From the NCBI GenBank assembly GCA_963789255.1, contig CAWBJW010000001.1, positions 930,001 through 994,000 on the forward strand: 64,000 nt of DNA, in the 5' to 3' direction. Every line of letters starts with the position of its first letter. Positions within the stretch are counted from its first letter, which is position 1. Both the position numbers and the translations under genes were made by a program. The DNA is from DATARH01 sp963789255. Its GTDB lineage: Bacteria > Pseudomonadota > Alphaproteobacteria > ATCC43930 > CGMCC-115725. The notes under the pieces were generated by a model. It did no database searches, was not told where the DNA came from, and saw only the letters and a program-made list of their open reading frames with translations. Below, piece by piece: positions 46,149 to 55,438 of the stretch.

Positions 46149-46490
46149 CTAGGAAGTTTCGATGCGCGCCGCAATGGACTCGATCCGCGTTGCCACGCTG
46201 CGGATGCCGGATGCCGCCGCGTCCGCCGGCTCGGAACCGCCTCCGCCGCCGGCGCCGCGACCGCGGTTGCGCTCCTGCTGCACCGCCTCGTTGGCGTCCG
46301 ACAATTCGTCGGCGATGACGAGCGCCGCGAGCAGGATCAGCCGGGCCTCGCCGACCTGGCCGAGCACCTTGGTGAAGTCGCCGACCTTGGCGTCGACATA
46401 TTGCGCCAGGCGGCGGATTCGCGGCTCCTGCCCGTCGGCGCAACTGAGGAGGAAGTCGCGGCCGTTGACCTTGACGACGACCTGGCCCAT
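46149..46490 (-). CDS. zapA: Cell division protein ZapA
   Basis: A 113-residue protein. It begins GQVVVKVNGRDFLLSCADGQE, then RRLAQYVDAKVGDF and a coiled coil (ARLILLAALVIADELSDANEAV), the ZapA order. It crosslinks FtsZ filaments. The C-terminus has a Gly-rich stretch before a final helix. It starts one base after the stop of the small upstream gene. Confidence 0.92.
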   Translation of the reverse strand: MGQVVVKVNGRDFLLSCADGQEPRIRRLAQYVDAKVGDFTKVLGQVGEARLILLAALVIADELSDANEAVQQERNRGRGAGGGGGSEPADAAASGIRSVATRIESIAARIETS

Positions 46491-46491
46491 C

Positions 46492-46674
46492 TCAGTCCTC
46501 CCGTTCGAGCAGCTGCTCCAGCCTGGCGAGCGCGGCGTCGATCCGCCCGGCAATCGCGGCCGCGACCGACGCGACCCGCGCATCTTCGGCGGCCCGTTTG
46601 CTCAAGCCGGATGCCGCATCGAGCCGCGCAACGGCCTCTTCGAGCCTGGCGATCGCGTCGTCGAGTTCACTCAT
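46492..46674 (-). CDS. Small coiled-coil protein upstream of zapA (DUF4164-like)
   Basis: A 60-residue, mostly helical protein (LDDAIARLEEAVARLD, then RIDAALARLEQLLERED). Short coiled-coil proteins of this kind precede zapA in many alphaproteobacteria. It abuts zapA, so a division-related role is likely by context. Function not established. Confidence 0.78.
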   Translation of the reverse strand: MSELDDAIARLEEAVARLDAASGLSKRAAEDARVASVAAAIAGRIDAALARLEQLLERED

Positions 46675-46721
46675 GTCAGCAGCTTAGGGACCGGCAGGGC
46701 GCGTCGTCAACGCGCGGCGCC

Positions 46722-47685
46722 CTACGCCACCTTCTCATACTTCTGCAGCGAGCGGATGTAGGCCGGTCGCGGCGTCTCCGGAAAGAATTGCGGCCACTGC
46801 GTCCACGACACCTCGCCGACGTAGAGGTCGCCCCGCGAATTCGACGGCGAGACCGTGCGGTCCGAGAAAGGCGGTCGGCGCCGTCCCGGCATGCGGATCG
46901 CCGAAACGCGACAGCAGCTTGCCCTCATTGTCGACGATGCTGACCCGCGGGCCGAGATTGGGGCTGTGGCGGTTGACCCCCATCACCGGACCCAATTCGC
47001 CGATGTAGCAGACCGGGCGGTGGGTATGCGTCATGAAGATGCCGCACGGGCGGTGCAGATTATTCCACTGCGCCTCGTACTTGCCGTTGCCGTCGAACAC
47101 CTGGACCCGGTGGTTCTCGCGGTCGGCGACATAGACCCAGCCGTCGGCGTCGGTGCAGATGTTGTGGACGATGTTGAACTGGCCGGGGTCGGTGCCGGGC
47201 TCGCCCCACGACATCAAAAGCTTGCCGTCCGGCGAATATTTGTGAACGCGGGCGTTGCCATAGCCGTCCGAAACATAGATGTCGCCGTTCGGGGCCAGCG
47301 CGGTGTGGGTGCAGCGATGGAACGGCTCGCCGCTCATATAGGGCGCCGGCTTGCCGGGAACCCCCAGTTCGAGCAAAACCTTGCCGTCCTCCAGCCGGCA
47401 TTTGCGCACGAACGAACCGCCGTCATCGGTCAGGTAGATCGAGTCGTCGGGACCCATATGGACGCCGTGCGCCCGCGGGTACTGCCCCTCGCCCCACGAG
47501 CGCAGGAATTTTCCCGTCCGGTCGAACACCATCATCGGGTGTTCGCCGCGGTTGAAGACGTAGACGTTGTCCTTGGCGTCGACCCCGACCGCGCCGACTT
47601 CCTTGAACGACCAGCCATCGGGCAATTTCGCCCAGTCTTCGACGATGCGGTACCTGTAGTCGCCGGTCCCGACGATGATCGCCAT
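46722..47685 (-). CDS. NHL-repeat protein, PAL-lyase-like, copy 1 (frameshifted)
   Basis: About 320 residues if one extra base near 46841 is ignored. It is a beta-propeller of NHL repeats (AHGVHMGPDDSIYLTDDGG, CTHTALAPNGDIYVSDGYG, FNIVHNICTDADGWVYVADR), related to peptidyl-alpha-hydroxyglycine alpha-amidating lyases. There is no signal peptide. After the shift the end reads RGDLYVGEVSWTQWP and RSLQKYEKVA, matching the end of its paralogue. Substrate unknown. Confidence 0.85.
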
Positions 47686-47741
47686 GCACTCTCTCCCGCT
47701 TGGATCAGTTCCCCGTCACCCCATCATGGCCTGCCAAAAAT

Positions 47742-47836
47742 CCCCGCGGCCGGGTTTGACCCGGCCATCCACGTCTTGATGCAGGGTGACGCATGAAAGA
47801 AAGACGTGGGTGGCCGGGTCAAGCCCGGCCACGGGG
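47742..47836. repeat. Inverted repeat between the NHL paralogues
   Basis: Two arms of about 36 bp (47742-47777 and 47801-47836), CCCCG...GGCCGGGTTTGACCCGGCC...CCACGTCTT and its near complement, around a 23-bp loop. Each arm is itself a palindrome of the GGCCGGGTCAAGCCCGGCC family seen at 31.3 and 32.0 kb. It lies between two tandem duplicate genes, after the 3' end of copy 2. Confidence 0.87.
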
Positions 47837-47849
47837 TGTCTTTAGTTGT

Positions 47850-48800
47850 TCAGTGAATCCTCTCGTATTTCTGCAGGGCGCGCAGATTGGCCGGGTGCGG
47901 CTGGCCCGGGAAGAGGCCGGGCCACAAGGTCCAGCACACCTCGCCAACATAAAGGTCGCCCTGAGAGTCGACGGCGAGGCCGTGCGGCCCGATAAACGAG
48001 GTCGGCGCCGTTCCGGCGAACGGATCGCCGATCCGCGACAACAGCTTGCCCTGGTTGTCGACGATGCTGACCCGGGGCCCGAGATTGGCGTTGAGGCGGT
48101 TGACCGAAATCTCGCCGATATAGCAGACCGGCTTGTGGGTGTACGGCATGCAGAGGCCGCACGGGCGGTGCAGATTGTTCCACTGGGTCTCGTACTTGCC
48201 GTTGCCGTCGAACACCTGGACCCGGTGGTTCTCGCGGTCGGCGACATAGACCCAGCCGTCGGCGTCGGTGCAGATGTTGTGCACGAGATTGAACTGGCCG
48301 GGATCGCTGCCGGGCTCGCCCCACGACATCAGCAATTTGCCGTCCGGCGAATATTTGTGGACGCGGGCGTTGCCGTAGCCGTCGGAGACGTAGATGTCGC
48401 CCTTCGGCGACAGCGCGGTGTGGGTGCAGCGGTTGAACGGCTCGCCGCTCAGATAGGGCGCCGGCTGGCCCGGCACGCCCAGCTCGAGCAGCACCTTGCC
48501 GTCCTCGATCCGGCACTTGCGCACGAAATGGCCGCCGTCGTCGGTCAGGTAGATCGAATCGTCCGGCCCCATGTGGACGCCGTGGGCGCGCGGGTACTGT
48601 CCCTCGCCCCACGAGCGCAGGAACTTTCCGGTGCGGTCGAACACCATCATCGGGTGCTCGCCGCGCCCGAAGGCATAGACGTTGTCGTTCCCGTCGACGC
48701 CGACCGCGGCGACCTCCTTGAACGACCAGCCGTCGGGCAATTTCGCCCAGTCCTCGATGATCCGATACCGGTACTCGCCGGTCCCGACGATGATCGACAT
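47850..48800 (-). CDS. NHL-repeat protein, PAL-lyase-like, copy 2
   Basis: A 316-residue paralogue of the neighbouring gene, intact. It shares nearly the whole sequence order (SIIVGTGEYRYRIIEDWAKL, AHGVHMGPDDSIYLTDDGGH, GLAVDSQGDLYVGEVCW). It lacks the GPVMGVNRHS insert of copy 1. Both copies have the GEGQYPRAHG and DADGWVYVADRENHR segments. Probably a lyase or a carbohydrate/peptide-binding propeller; substrate unknown. It was used to place the frameshift in copy 1. Confidence 0.88.
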   Translation of the reverse strand: MSIIVGTGEYRYRIIEDWAKLPDGWSFKEVAAVGVDGNDNVYAFGRGEHPMMVFDRTGKFLRSWGEGQYPRAHGVHMGPDDSIYLTDDGGHFVRKCRIEDGKVLLELGVPGQPAPYLSGEPFNRCTHTALSPKGDIYVSDGYGNARVHKYSPDGKLLMSWGEPGSDPGQFNLVHNICTDADGWVYVADRENHRVQVFDGNGKYETQWNNLHRPCGLCMPYTHKPVCYIGEISVNRLNANLGPRVSIVDNQGKLLSRIGDPFAGTAPTSFIGPHGLAVDSQGDLYVGEVCWTLWPGLFPGQPHPANLRALQKYERIH

Positions 48801-48954
48801 TCGGCATCTCCTCATCGCGCCCGGTTGCGGAAGCTGGGGCGAACGTTAGCGAAGCGCCCGGCGCGACACAATTGCTTCCGTACCGGCGCGACGGTGACGG
48901 GGCGCGATGCGCGGCGTTTGCGGGCGACGCGATCGACGCTTAGACTGGCGCCCC

Positions 48955-50970
48955 ATGACCGATGCCGCTCCCCCGCTCCCCCCGCCCGCCAACCCCCGAT
49001 TGCGCCGCATGGCGAACGCGCTGCGCGCGCTCGCGATGGACGCCGTCGAGCAGGCCAAGTCCGGCCATCCCGGCATGCCGATGGGCATGGCCGACATCGC
49101 CGCGGTGCTGTTCACCCAGTTCCTGCGCTTCGATCCGCAAATGCCGGACTGGCCCGACCGCGACCGCTTCGTCTTGTCGAACGGGCACGGCTCGATGCTG
49201 CTCTATGGCCTCTTGCACCTGCTCGGCTATCCCGACATGACCTTGGACGAGCTGAAGCGCTTCCGCCAGCTCGGCAGCCGCACCGCCGGGCATCCCGAGC
49301 GCGGGTCTGGCGACCGGCATCGAGGTGACGACCGGGCCGCTCGGCCAGGGGATCGGCAACTCGGTCGGGATGGCGCTCGCCGAACGGCTGCTCGGCGGCG
49401 CAGTTCGGCGACGACGCTCGTCGATCATCGAACGTACGTCTTCTGCGGCGATGGCTGCCTGATGGAGGGGATCAGCCATGAGGCGCTGGGGCTCGCCGGG
49501 CATCTCAGGCTCAACAAGCTGATCCTATTCTGGGACGACAACTCGATCACGATCGACGGGTCGACCAGCCTTGCCGTTTCACGACGACCAGATCGCGCGC
49601 TTCCAGGCGCATGGCTGGGACGGCCGAGCGGATCGACGGCATGAACCATGACGAGATCGCCGCCGCGATCCGCCGCGCCCACACCCACGACCGGCCGAGC
49701 CTGATCGCCTGCCGCACGATGATCGGGTTCGGCGCGCCGACCAAGGCCGGCACCGCCGCGGCGCACGGCGCGCCGCTCGGCGCCGAGGAAATCAAAGGCG
49801 CCAAGGAACGGCTCGGCTGGGAATTCGGCCCGTTCGTCGTGCCCGACGACGTACGCGCCGAATGGCGCGCCGCCGGGGCGCGCAGCGTCGCGGTGCGGCA
49901 GGCATGGGAACAGCGGCTCGCCGCCGCCGCGTCCGAAGAGCGCGTCGAATTCCTGCGCCGCCAGAAGGGCGAACTGCCGGCCGGCTTCGATGGCGTCATC
50001 GCCAAAGTGTGCGACGATTTCCGCGCCAAGAACGCCAAGCTGGCGACGCGGCAGGCCTCCGGCGACGTGCTGGAGGCGCTCGTCCCGGCATTGCCCGAGC
50101 TGCTCGGCGGCTCGGCCGACCTGACGCCGTCGAATAATACCCGCACCAAGACCGACGAGCGACGTGCGGCCGGGCGATTTCTCCGGCCGCTATATGCACT
50201 ATCGGCGTGCGCGAGCACGGCATGGCGGCGGCGATGAACGGGATGGCCGGCGCATGGCGGGCTCATCCCCTATGGCGGCACCTTCCTGACCTTCACCGAT
50301 TATTGCCGCCCGGCGATCCGGCTGTCGGCGCTGATGGAGGTCCGCGTCATCTATGTGATGACCCATGATTCGATCGGGCTCGGCGAGGACGGGCCGACGC
50401 ACCAGCCGATCGAGCATTTGGCGGCATTGCGCGCGATCCCCCACCTGCTGGTGTTCCGCCCGGCCGATGCGGTCGAGACCGCCGAGTGCTGGGCATTGGC
50501 GCTGAAGCACACCGCACGCGCCGTCGATCCTGGCGCTGACCCGCCAGGGCCTGCCGCTGCTGCGGACCGAGGCGCCGAGCGAAAACCGCTCGGCCCACGG
50601 CGCCTATGTGCTGGCCGAAGCGGCAGGCGAGCGCCAGGTGAGCCTGCTCGCCACCGGCTCGGAGGTATCGCTCGCGATGATGGCGCGCGACGCGCTGGCG
50701 AAGGACGGCATCCGTGCCGCTGTCGTCTCGATGCCGTGCTGGGAATTGTTCGAGGCCGAGCCCGCGGAATACCAACGCGCGGTGCTCGGGACGGCGCCGC
50801 GGGTCGGGGTCGAGGCGGCGGTGCGGCTCGGCTGGGACCGATGGCTCGGGCCGCGCTCGGCCTTCATCGGCATGAGCAGCTTCGGCGCCTCGGCCCCGAT
50901 CGAGGCGCTCTACCCGCATTTCGGCATCACCGCCGAGAAGGTTGCGGAGGCAGCGCGCGTGCTGCTGTGA
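48955..50970 (+). CDS. tkt: Transketolase (nine frame disruptions)
   Basis: About 668 residues when nine extra bases are ignored (near 49304, 49394, 49416, 49582, 49622, 50157, 50203, 50249 and 50521). All transketolase landmarks are present in pieces: SGHPGMPMGMADIAAVLF, FVLSNGHGSMLLYGLLHL, the ThDP site GDGCLMEGISHEALGLAGHL, FWDDNSITIDG, ELLGGSADLTPSN, MTHDSIGLGEDGPTHQP and MSSFGASAP. Between disruptions the protein sequence is clean, with no internal stop or loss. The first and last frames agree, as nine insertions predict. Transketolase acts in the pentose-phosphate and Calvin pathways with thiamine diphosphate. Either the sequence is faulty here or this copy is a fresh pseudogene. Confidence 0.85.
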
Positions 50971-51005
50971 ACTGAGCGACAACCCTGCTGGAAAGGCGGG
51001 CAGTC

Positions 51006-51848
51006 ATGCCGACAATCGACGTCCAGGTGCACGCCTACGAACGCAACCACCCGGGCCGGCCTTGGGTCGGCACTCTGCGCGGGCCGGCGGAGGTCACCGG
51101 CGACCAGATGGTGGCCGCGATGGATGCCGTCGGCGTCGATGGCGCGCTCTTGGTCTCGCCGTTCAGCATGTACGGCTACGACGCCAGCTACGCACTCGAC
51201 GTGCGCGCCGCCCATCCCGGCCGGTTCGGGTTGATCAAACCGGTCGACCCGAACGATCCCGCGGTCGCCGATACGATCGCCGACTGGGCGGCGATCGAGG
51301 GGACGGTCGGGGTCCGGCTGATGATGCGCGACACCGTCTCGACCGACCCTGCCGACCCTGGCATCAACCGGGTCTTGGCCGCCGCTGCACGACACTCGCT
51401 GCCGGTCAACCTGATGTGCTGGGGCCGCCTTGAGCAGGCCGGGCAGCTGGCGGCGCGCAACCCGCATACGACCCTGGTGATCGATCACCTCGGGCTGCAA
51501 CAACCGTTCGAGCCGCCGGCCCCGGCGGAGCCGTTCGCCGACCTCCCCAAGCTGTTGGCGCTGGCCGCTCACGACAACGTCACGGTGAAGATCAGCGGAG
51601 CCTGCACCTTGTCGCACGAACCGTTCCCCTATAACGACATGTGGGACCCGCTCGGCCGCATTTTCGACGCCTTCGGCTTCGCTCGCTGCATGTGGGGCAC
51701 CGATTGGACCCGCGCCGTCGCGCTGTTGACATACCGCGAGGGCGTCGAGGCGTTTCGCGTTACGGGTCGCCTGTCGAACAGCGACCGCGCCGCCTTGATG
51801 GGCGAGACCTTGACGCGGGTGTATGGCTGGTCGCCGGCGAAGACCTGA
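51006..51848 (+). CDS. Amidohydrolase-family protein
   Basis: A 280-residue TIM-barrel protein of the amidohydrolase_2 type (decarboxylase/lactonase-like). Elements: IDVQVHAYE at the N-terminus, TTLVIDHLGL near residue 160, then DNVTVKISGAC and MWGTDWTRAV with the catalytic Asp. The N-terminal metal site, usually HxH, is QVH here (Gln7-Val-His9). It is located between tkt and gap, but the family does not suggest a role in central carbon metabolism. Confidence 0.82.
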   Translation: MPTIDVQVHAYERNHPGRPWVGTLRGPAEVTGDQMVAAMDAVGVDGALLVSPFSMYGYDASYALDVRAAHPGRFGLIKPVDPNDPAVADTIADWAAIEGTVGVRLMMRDTVSTDPADPGINRVLAAAARHSLPVNLMCWGRLEQAGQLAARNPHTTLVIDHLGLQQPFEPPAPAEPFADLPKLLALAAHDNVTVKISGACTLSHEPFPYNDMWDPLGRIFDAFGFARCMWGTDWTRAVALLTYREGVEAFRVTGRLSNSDRAALMGETLTRVYGWSPAKT

Positions 51849-51934
51849 TCGCCGCCGATCGGCGCCGCCGCGCTTCACCCGCGAGCCGCAATCTGTTCTA
51901 AGCTTGCGCAACGGTTTTGCAGGAGGGAACGGGC

Positions 51935-52945
51935 ATGGCGATACGGGTCGCGATCAACGGGTTTGGCCGGATCGGCCGGTTGGTGATGCGCGCCGCCCTG
52001 GAGCGCGCCGGCAATGAGATCGAGATCGTCGGCATCAACGATCTGGGGCCGGTCGAGACCAACGCGCATCTCTTGCGCTACGACAGCGTGCATGGCCGCT
52101 TTGCCGGCGAGGTCACGACCGGCGAGAACTGGATGGACGCCGGGCGCGGCAGGATCCGCGTCAGCGCCGAGCGCGACCCGGCGAAACTGCCGTGGAAGGA
52201 ACTCGCCGTCGATGTCGCGCTCGAATGCACCGGCATCTTTACCAAGCGCGAGGCGGCAGCAAAGCACCTCGAAGCCGGCGCCAAGCGCGTCATCGTCTCG
52301 GCGCCGGCCGACGGCGCCGATTTCACCGTGGTGCTCGGCGTCAACCATGACGAGCTGAAACCCGAGCACCGGGTGATTTCGAACGGCTCGTGCACGACCA
52401 ATTGCCTGGCGCCGGTCGCCTACGTGCTGCACAACGGCATCGGCATCGAGCGCGGCTTCATGACGACGATCCATTCCTATACCGGCGACCAGAGCCTCCA
52501 GGACACGCTGCATCACGATCTGCGACGCGCCCGAGCGGCGGCCCTGTCGATGATCCCCACCTCGACCGGCGCGGCGCGGGCGATCGGCCTCGTCATGCCG
52601 GCCTTGAAGGGCAAGCTCGACGGCACCGCGATCCGGGTGCCGACCGCAAATGTCTCGCTGATCGACCTCACCTTCGATGCAGCGCGCGATGTCGACACAG
52701 CAGAGGTCAATTCGCTGATGGAGGAGGCAGCCAAGTCGAACCGGCTGAAGGGCATCCTCGGCATCAACAAGGCGCCGACCGTGTCGGTGGATTTCAACCA
52801 CGACCCGCACAGCTCGACCTTCGATGTGACCCAGACCCAGGTGCTCGACAAGCGCTTCGTGCGCGTCCTCTCGTGGTACGACAACGAATGGGGCTTCTCG
52901 AACCGGATGGTCGAGGTCGCCGCCTATTTCGGCGCGATGCACTGA
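51935..52945 (+). CDS. gap: Glyceraldehyde-3-phosphate dehydrogenase
   Basis: A 336-residue enzyme of normal length. The NAD site is INGFGRIGRLVMRAA; the catalytic Cys is in SNGSCTTNCLAP; TGAARAIGLVMPALKGKLDG is the conserved stretch after it; the C-terminus is SWYDNEWGFSNRMVEVAAYF. A strong AGGAGG precedes the ATG at 51935. No indel. It overlaps the next gene by four bases. Confidence 0.97.
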   Translation: MAIRVAINGFGRIGRLVMRAALERAGNEIEIVGINDLGPVETNAHLLRYDSVHGRFAGEVTTGENWMDAGRGRIRVSAERDPAKLPWKELAVDVALECTGIFTKREAAAKHLEAGAKRVIVSAPADGADFTVVLGVNHDELKPEHRVISNGSCTTNCLAPVAYVLHNGIGIERGFMTTIHSYTGDQSLQDTLHHDLRRARAAALSMIPTSTGAARAIGLVMPALKGKLDGTAIRVPTANVSLIDLTFDAARDVDTAEVNSLMEEAAKSNRLKGILGINKAPTVSVDFNHDPHSSTFDVTQTQVLDKRFVRVLSWYDNEWGFSNRMVEVAAYFGAMH

Positions 52946-53385
52946 CGGAAAACGCCCCGGTCTTCATCATCCACTCGCTCGCGCACGCCGTCGCGGCGCT
53001 CAACGCCGCGGCTGAGGCCGGGCGGCCGGTCATCCTGGCCAGCGCGCCCGCTGCGGGGATTTATGGCGGGCCCGGCTGGTTCCGCGGGATGATCGCGGCA
53101 GCGCGGGATGCCGTCCCGGCAGCGCAATGCACCGCGCTCATTGATTGCGGCGATGACGCGGGCGCGGCGATGGCGGCGATCGTCGCCGGGATCGAGGGCG
53201 TTGTCTTCACCGGCCGTGCCGACGTCGCCGCACGCCTCGCCGGCATCGCTTCACGGGGCGGCACAAGCCTGGTGACGGCGCCGCCAGTCGCCGCGCTCGA
53301 CCTTGGCGCCGAGTTCTTTGCCGCGCCCGAAACGCTGCGCCGCCGCGTTGCCGATGTTCTCGCCTCGCCCGCGGGGTTTTGCTAA
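52942..53385 (+). CDS. Conserved protein between gap and fba, CTG start
   Basis: About 147 residues (LTENAPVFIIHSLAHAVAAL, ILASAPAAGIYGGPGWF, CTALIDCGDDAGAAM, GIEGVVFTGRADVAARL). Similar proteins lie among glycolytic genes in Rhodospirillales-like genomes. There is no ATG, GTG or TTG at the right place: the frame opens at CTG 52942, which overlaps the gap stop as CTGA, the same geometry as the usual ATGA coupling. That supports a CTG start or a former ATG. Function unknown. Confidence 0.7.
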   Translation: MTENAPVFIIHSLAHAVAALNAAAEAGRPVILASAPAAGIYGGPGWFRGMIAAARDAVPAAQCTALIDCGDDAGAAMAAIVAGIEGVVFTGRADVAARLAGIASRGGTSLVTAPPVAALDLGAEFFAAPETLRRRVADVLASPAGFC

Positions 53386-53426
53386 AACGTGGGCGAACCC
53401 ACCGGCCCGCCAGGAGGAACGCTGCG

Positions 53427-54357
53427 ATGAAGATCAACGGTCAGGTCCAGAAGATCCTCAGCCATTACGAGAGCGACAACCCCGGCACCAAGGCGAACCT
53501 CGCCCGCATCCTGATGCACGGCAAGCTCGGCGGCACCGGCAAGCTGTTGATCCTGCCGGTCGATCAGGGCAACGAGCACGGCCCGGCGCGAAGCTTTGCG
53601 CCGAACCCGCCGGCCTACGACCCGCACTACCATTTCCAGCTGGCGATCGAGGCGGGGTTGTCGGCGTATGCCGCGCCGCTCGGGTTTATCGAAGGCGGCG
53701 CCTCGACCTATGCCGGGCAGATCCCGCTCGATTCTCAAATGCAACAGCGCCAACAGCCTGTCGCGGGCGAAAGAGAATGCGACCCAGGCGGTCACCGCCA
53801 GCGTCAAGGACGCGCTGCGCCTCGGCTGCTCGGCGATCGGCTATACGATCTATCCGGGGTCGGACGCCGCCTATGACCAGATGCGCGACATCGCCGAGAT
53901 GGCGCGTGAAGCCAAATCCTGCGGGCTTGCCGTAGTGATCTGGTCCTATCCGCGCGGCGGCAACCTGTCGCGCGAGGGCGAGACCGCGATCGACGTCTGC
54001 GCCTACGCGGCGCAGCTCGCCGCCCAGCTCGGCGCCCACATCATCAAGGTCAAGCCGCCGACCGCGCATCTCGAACTGGCCGCGGCGAAGGCGGTTTACG
54101 AGAAGCAGAACATCGACATCTCGACCCCGGCGGCGCGCATCCGCCACGTCGTGCAATCGGCGTTCAACGGCAAGCGCATCGTGGTCTTCTCGGGCGGCGA
54201 GGCGAAGGACCTCGACGGCGTCCTCAACGAGGTGCGCGCGGTCTATGCCGGCGGCGCCAACGGCTCGATCATCGGCCGCAACACGTTCCAGCGGCCGAAG
54301 GCCGAGGCCCTCGACATGCTCAACCGCATCATCAAGATCTATCAGGGGAAAGACTGA
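53427..54357 (+). CDS. Class I fructose-bisphosphate aldolase, DhnA type (frameshifted)
   Basis: About 309 residues if one extra G at 53730 is ignored. It begins QVQKILSHYESDNPGTKANL; GKLLILPVDQGNEHGPARSF is the family signature; CNSANSLSRAKENATQAV and SAIGYTIYPGSDAAY follow the shift; the Schiff-base Lys is probably in HIIKVKPP. The C-terminal phosphate site is GGANGSIIGRNTFQR. It cleaves fructose-1,6-bisphosphate. A Shine-Dalgarno (AGGAGG) precedes the ATG at 53427. The gene is followed 14 bp later by thiE. Confidence 0.9.
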
Positions 54358-54371
54358 TCGCGCCCGGCATC

Positions 54372-55046
54372 ATGCAGCGCGACAAGGCGCGGGCAACCAC
54401 CCGGCTCTATCTGATCACGCCGCCGGCGCTCGACCCCGAGCGGTTTGCCGGGGACCTCGACGAGGCGCTCGCCGGCGGCGACGTTGCCTGCCTGCAATTG
54501 CGGCTGAAGGACGTCGACGACGCCGCGGTCCGGCGCGCGGCGCGGGTGCTGCAGCCGATCGCGCAACAGCGCGGCGTCGCCTTCATCATGAACGACCGCC
54601 CCGACCTTGCTGCCGAACTCGGCTGCGACGGAGTGCATGTCGGCGAGGAGGACATGCCCTACGCCGAGGCGCGCCGGCTCCTCGGGCCCGACCGCATCGT
54701 CGGGGTCACCTGCGGCAACAGCCGGCATCGCGCCATCGTCGCCGCCGAGGCCGGGGCCGACTACGTCGCGTTCGGCGCATTCTTTCCGAGCATGACCAAG
54801 GCCGGCGCCAAATTTCGCGCCACGCCCGAGGTATTGCGCGACTGGTCGGAAACGACCGTCGTGCCGTGCGTCGCGATCGGCGGGATCAGCCAGGAGAATT
54901 GCCCGCCGCTGGTCGAAGCCGGCGCCGATTTCCTCGCCGTGATCGGCGCCATCTGGTCATACAAGCAAGGCCCGCGCGCCGCGGTGCGCGACTTCAATGC
55001 CGTGTTCGCCCGCTACGGCCGAGCCCATGCCGCGGCAGCAGGTTGA
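54372..55046 (+). CDS. thiE: Thiamine phosphate synthase ThiE
   Basis: A 224-residue TIM-barrel enzyme that joins HMP-PP and thiazole phosphate. Motifs: LYLITPPALDPERF, ACLQLRLKDVDDAAV, AFIMNDRPDLAAELGCDGVH and VGEEDMP, then the pyrophosphate site TKAGAKFRAT, and CVAIGGISQENCP. Linked to fba as in many alphaproteobacteria. It supplies thiamine, the cofactor of the nearby transketolase. Confidence 0.95.
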   Translation: MQRDKARATTRLYLITPPALDPERFAGDLDEALAGGDVACLQLRLKDVDDAAVRRAARVLQPIAQQRGVAFIMNDRPDLAAELGCDGVHVGEEDMPYAEARRLLGPDRIVGVTCGNSRHRAIVAAEAGADYVAFGAFFPSMTKAGAKFRATPEVLRDWSETTVVPCVAIGGISQENCPPLVEAGADFLAVIGAIWSYKQGPRAAVRDFNAVFARYGRAHAAAAG

Positions 55047-55438
55047 GCCAAATATGTCGATGCCGGCAACCTAGACCCAATGAGAAAGCAGCGAGGAAGC
55101 GATGCCTATCTTGGGCGATGCGCCGCTATAGCGGATCGTCCTGAGCAATGATTAAATGGCGCCAATCTGGAGAACGCCAACCATTCAATGTTCGCAACCC
55201 TCACCGGGCGCGCATTTCCTTGAAACGAAATCGTGGATTACGAATTCAGAAACTCTGATCAAGTTGGACTTTTTGAGAAAAACATGGGCGGCAAAACGCG
55301 GTTGCCGCAGAATTGCGATTGTGCACAATCGGCGGCACCCCATATAACGGCACAGCAAAATGGCGTTGCGGCGAACGCCATCGGTCGCTCCTTGGCCGGG
55401 TTGGCTCGGGCCGCACCTGCATCCAAGGAGAAATCTCG
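55047..55438. other. Intergenic region upstream of the groES fragment
   Basis: About 390 bp, less GC-rich than its surroundings between about 55140 and 55340. It should hold the promoter of the groES-groEL unit. CCCCATATA at 55338-55346 resembles a heat-shock sigma -10 element, but I cannot place a matching -35 at the right spacing. No CIRCE inverted repeat (TTAGCACTC-N9-GAGTGCTAA) is present. No protein gene recognised. Confidence 0.45.

Noticed and set aside
49303..50523. Programmed +1 frameshifting as the cause of the tkt breaks
   Set aside because: Nine sites without a common slippery codon, stop codon or stimulator is not how known +1 recoding works; kept only as an alternative to sequencing error.
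55140..55438. CIRCE operator or clear heat-shock promoter before groES/groEL
   Set aside because: No TTAGCACTC inverted repeat; a CCCCATATA at 55338 lacks a matching -35 at the expected spacing.
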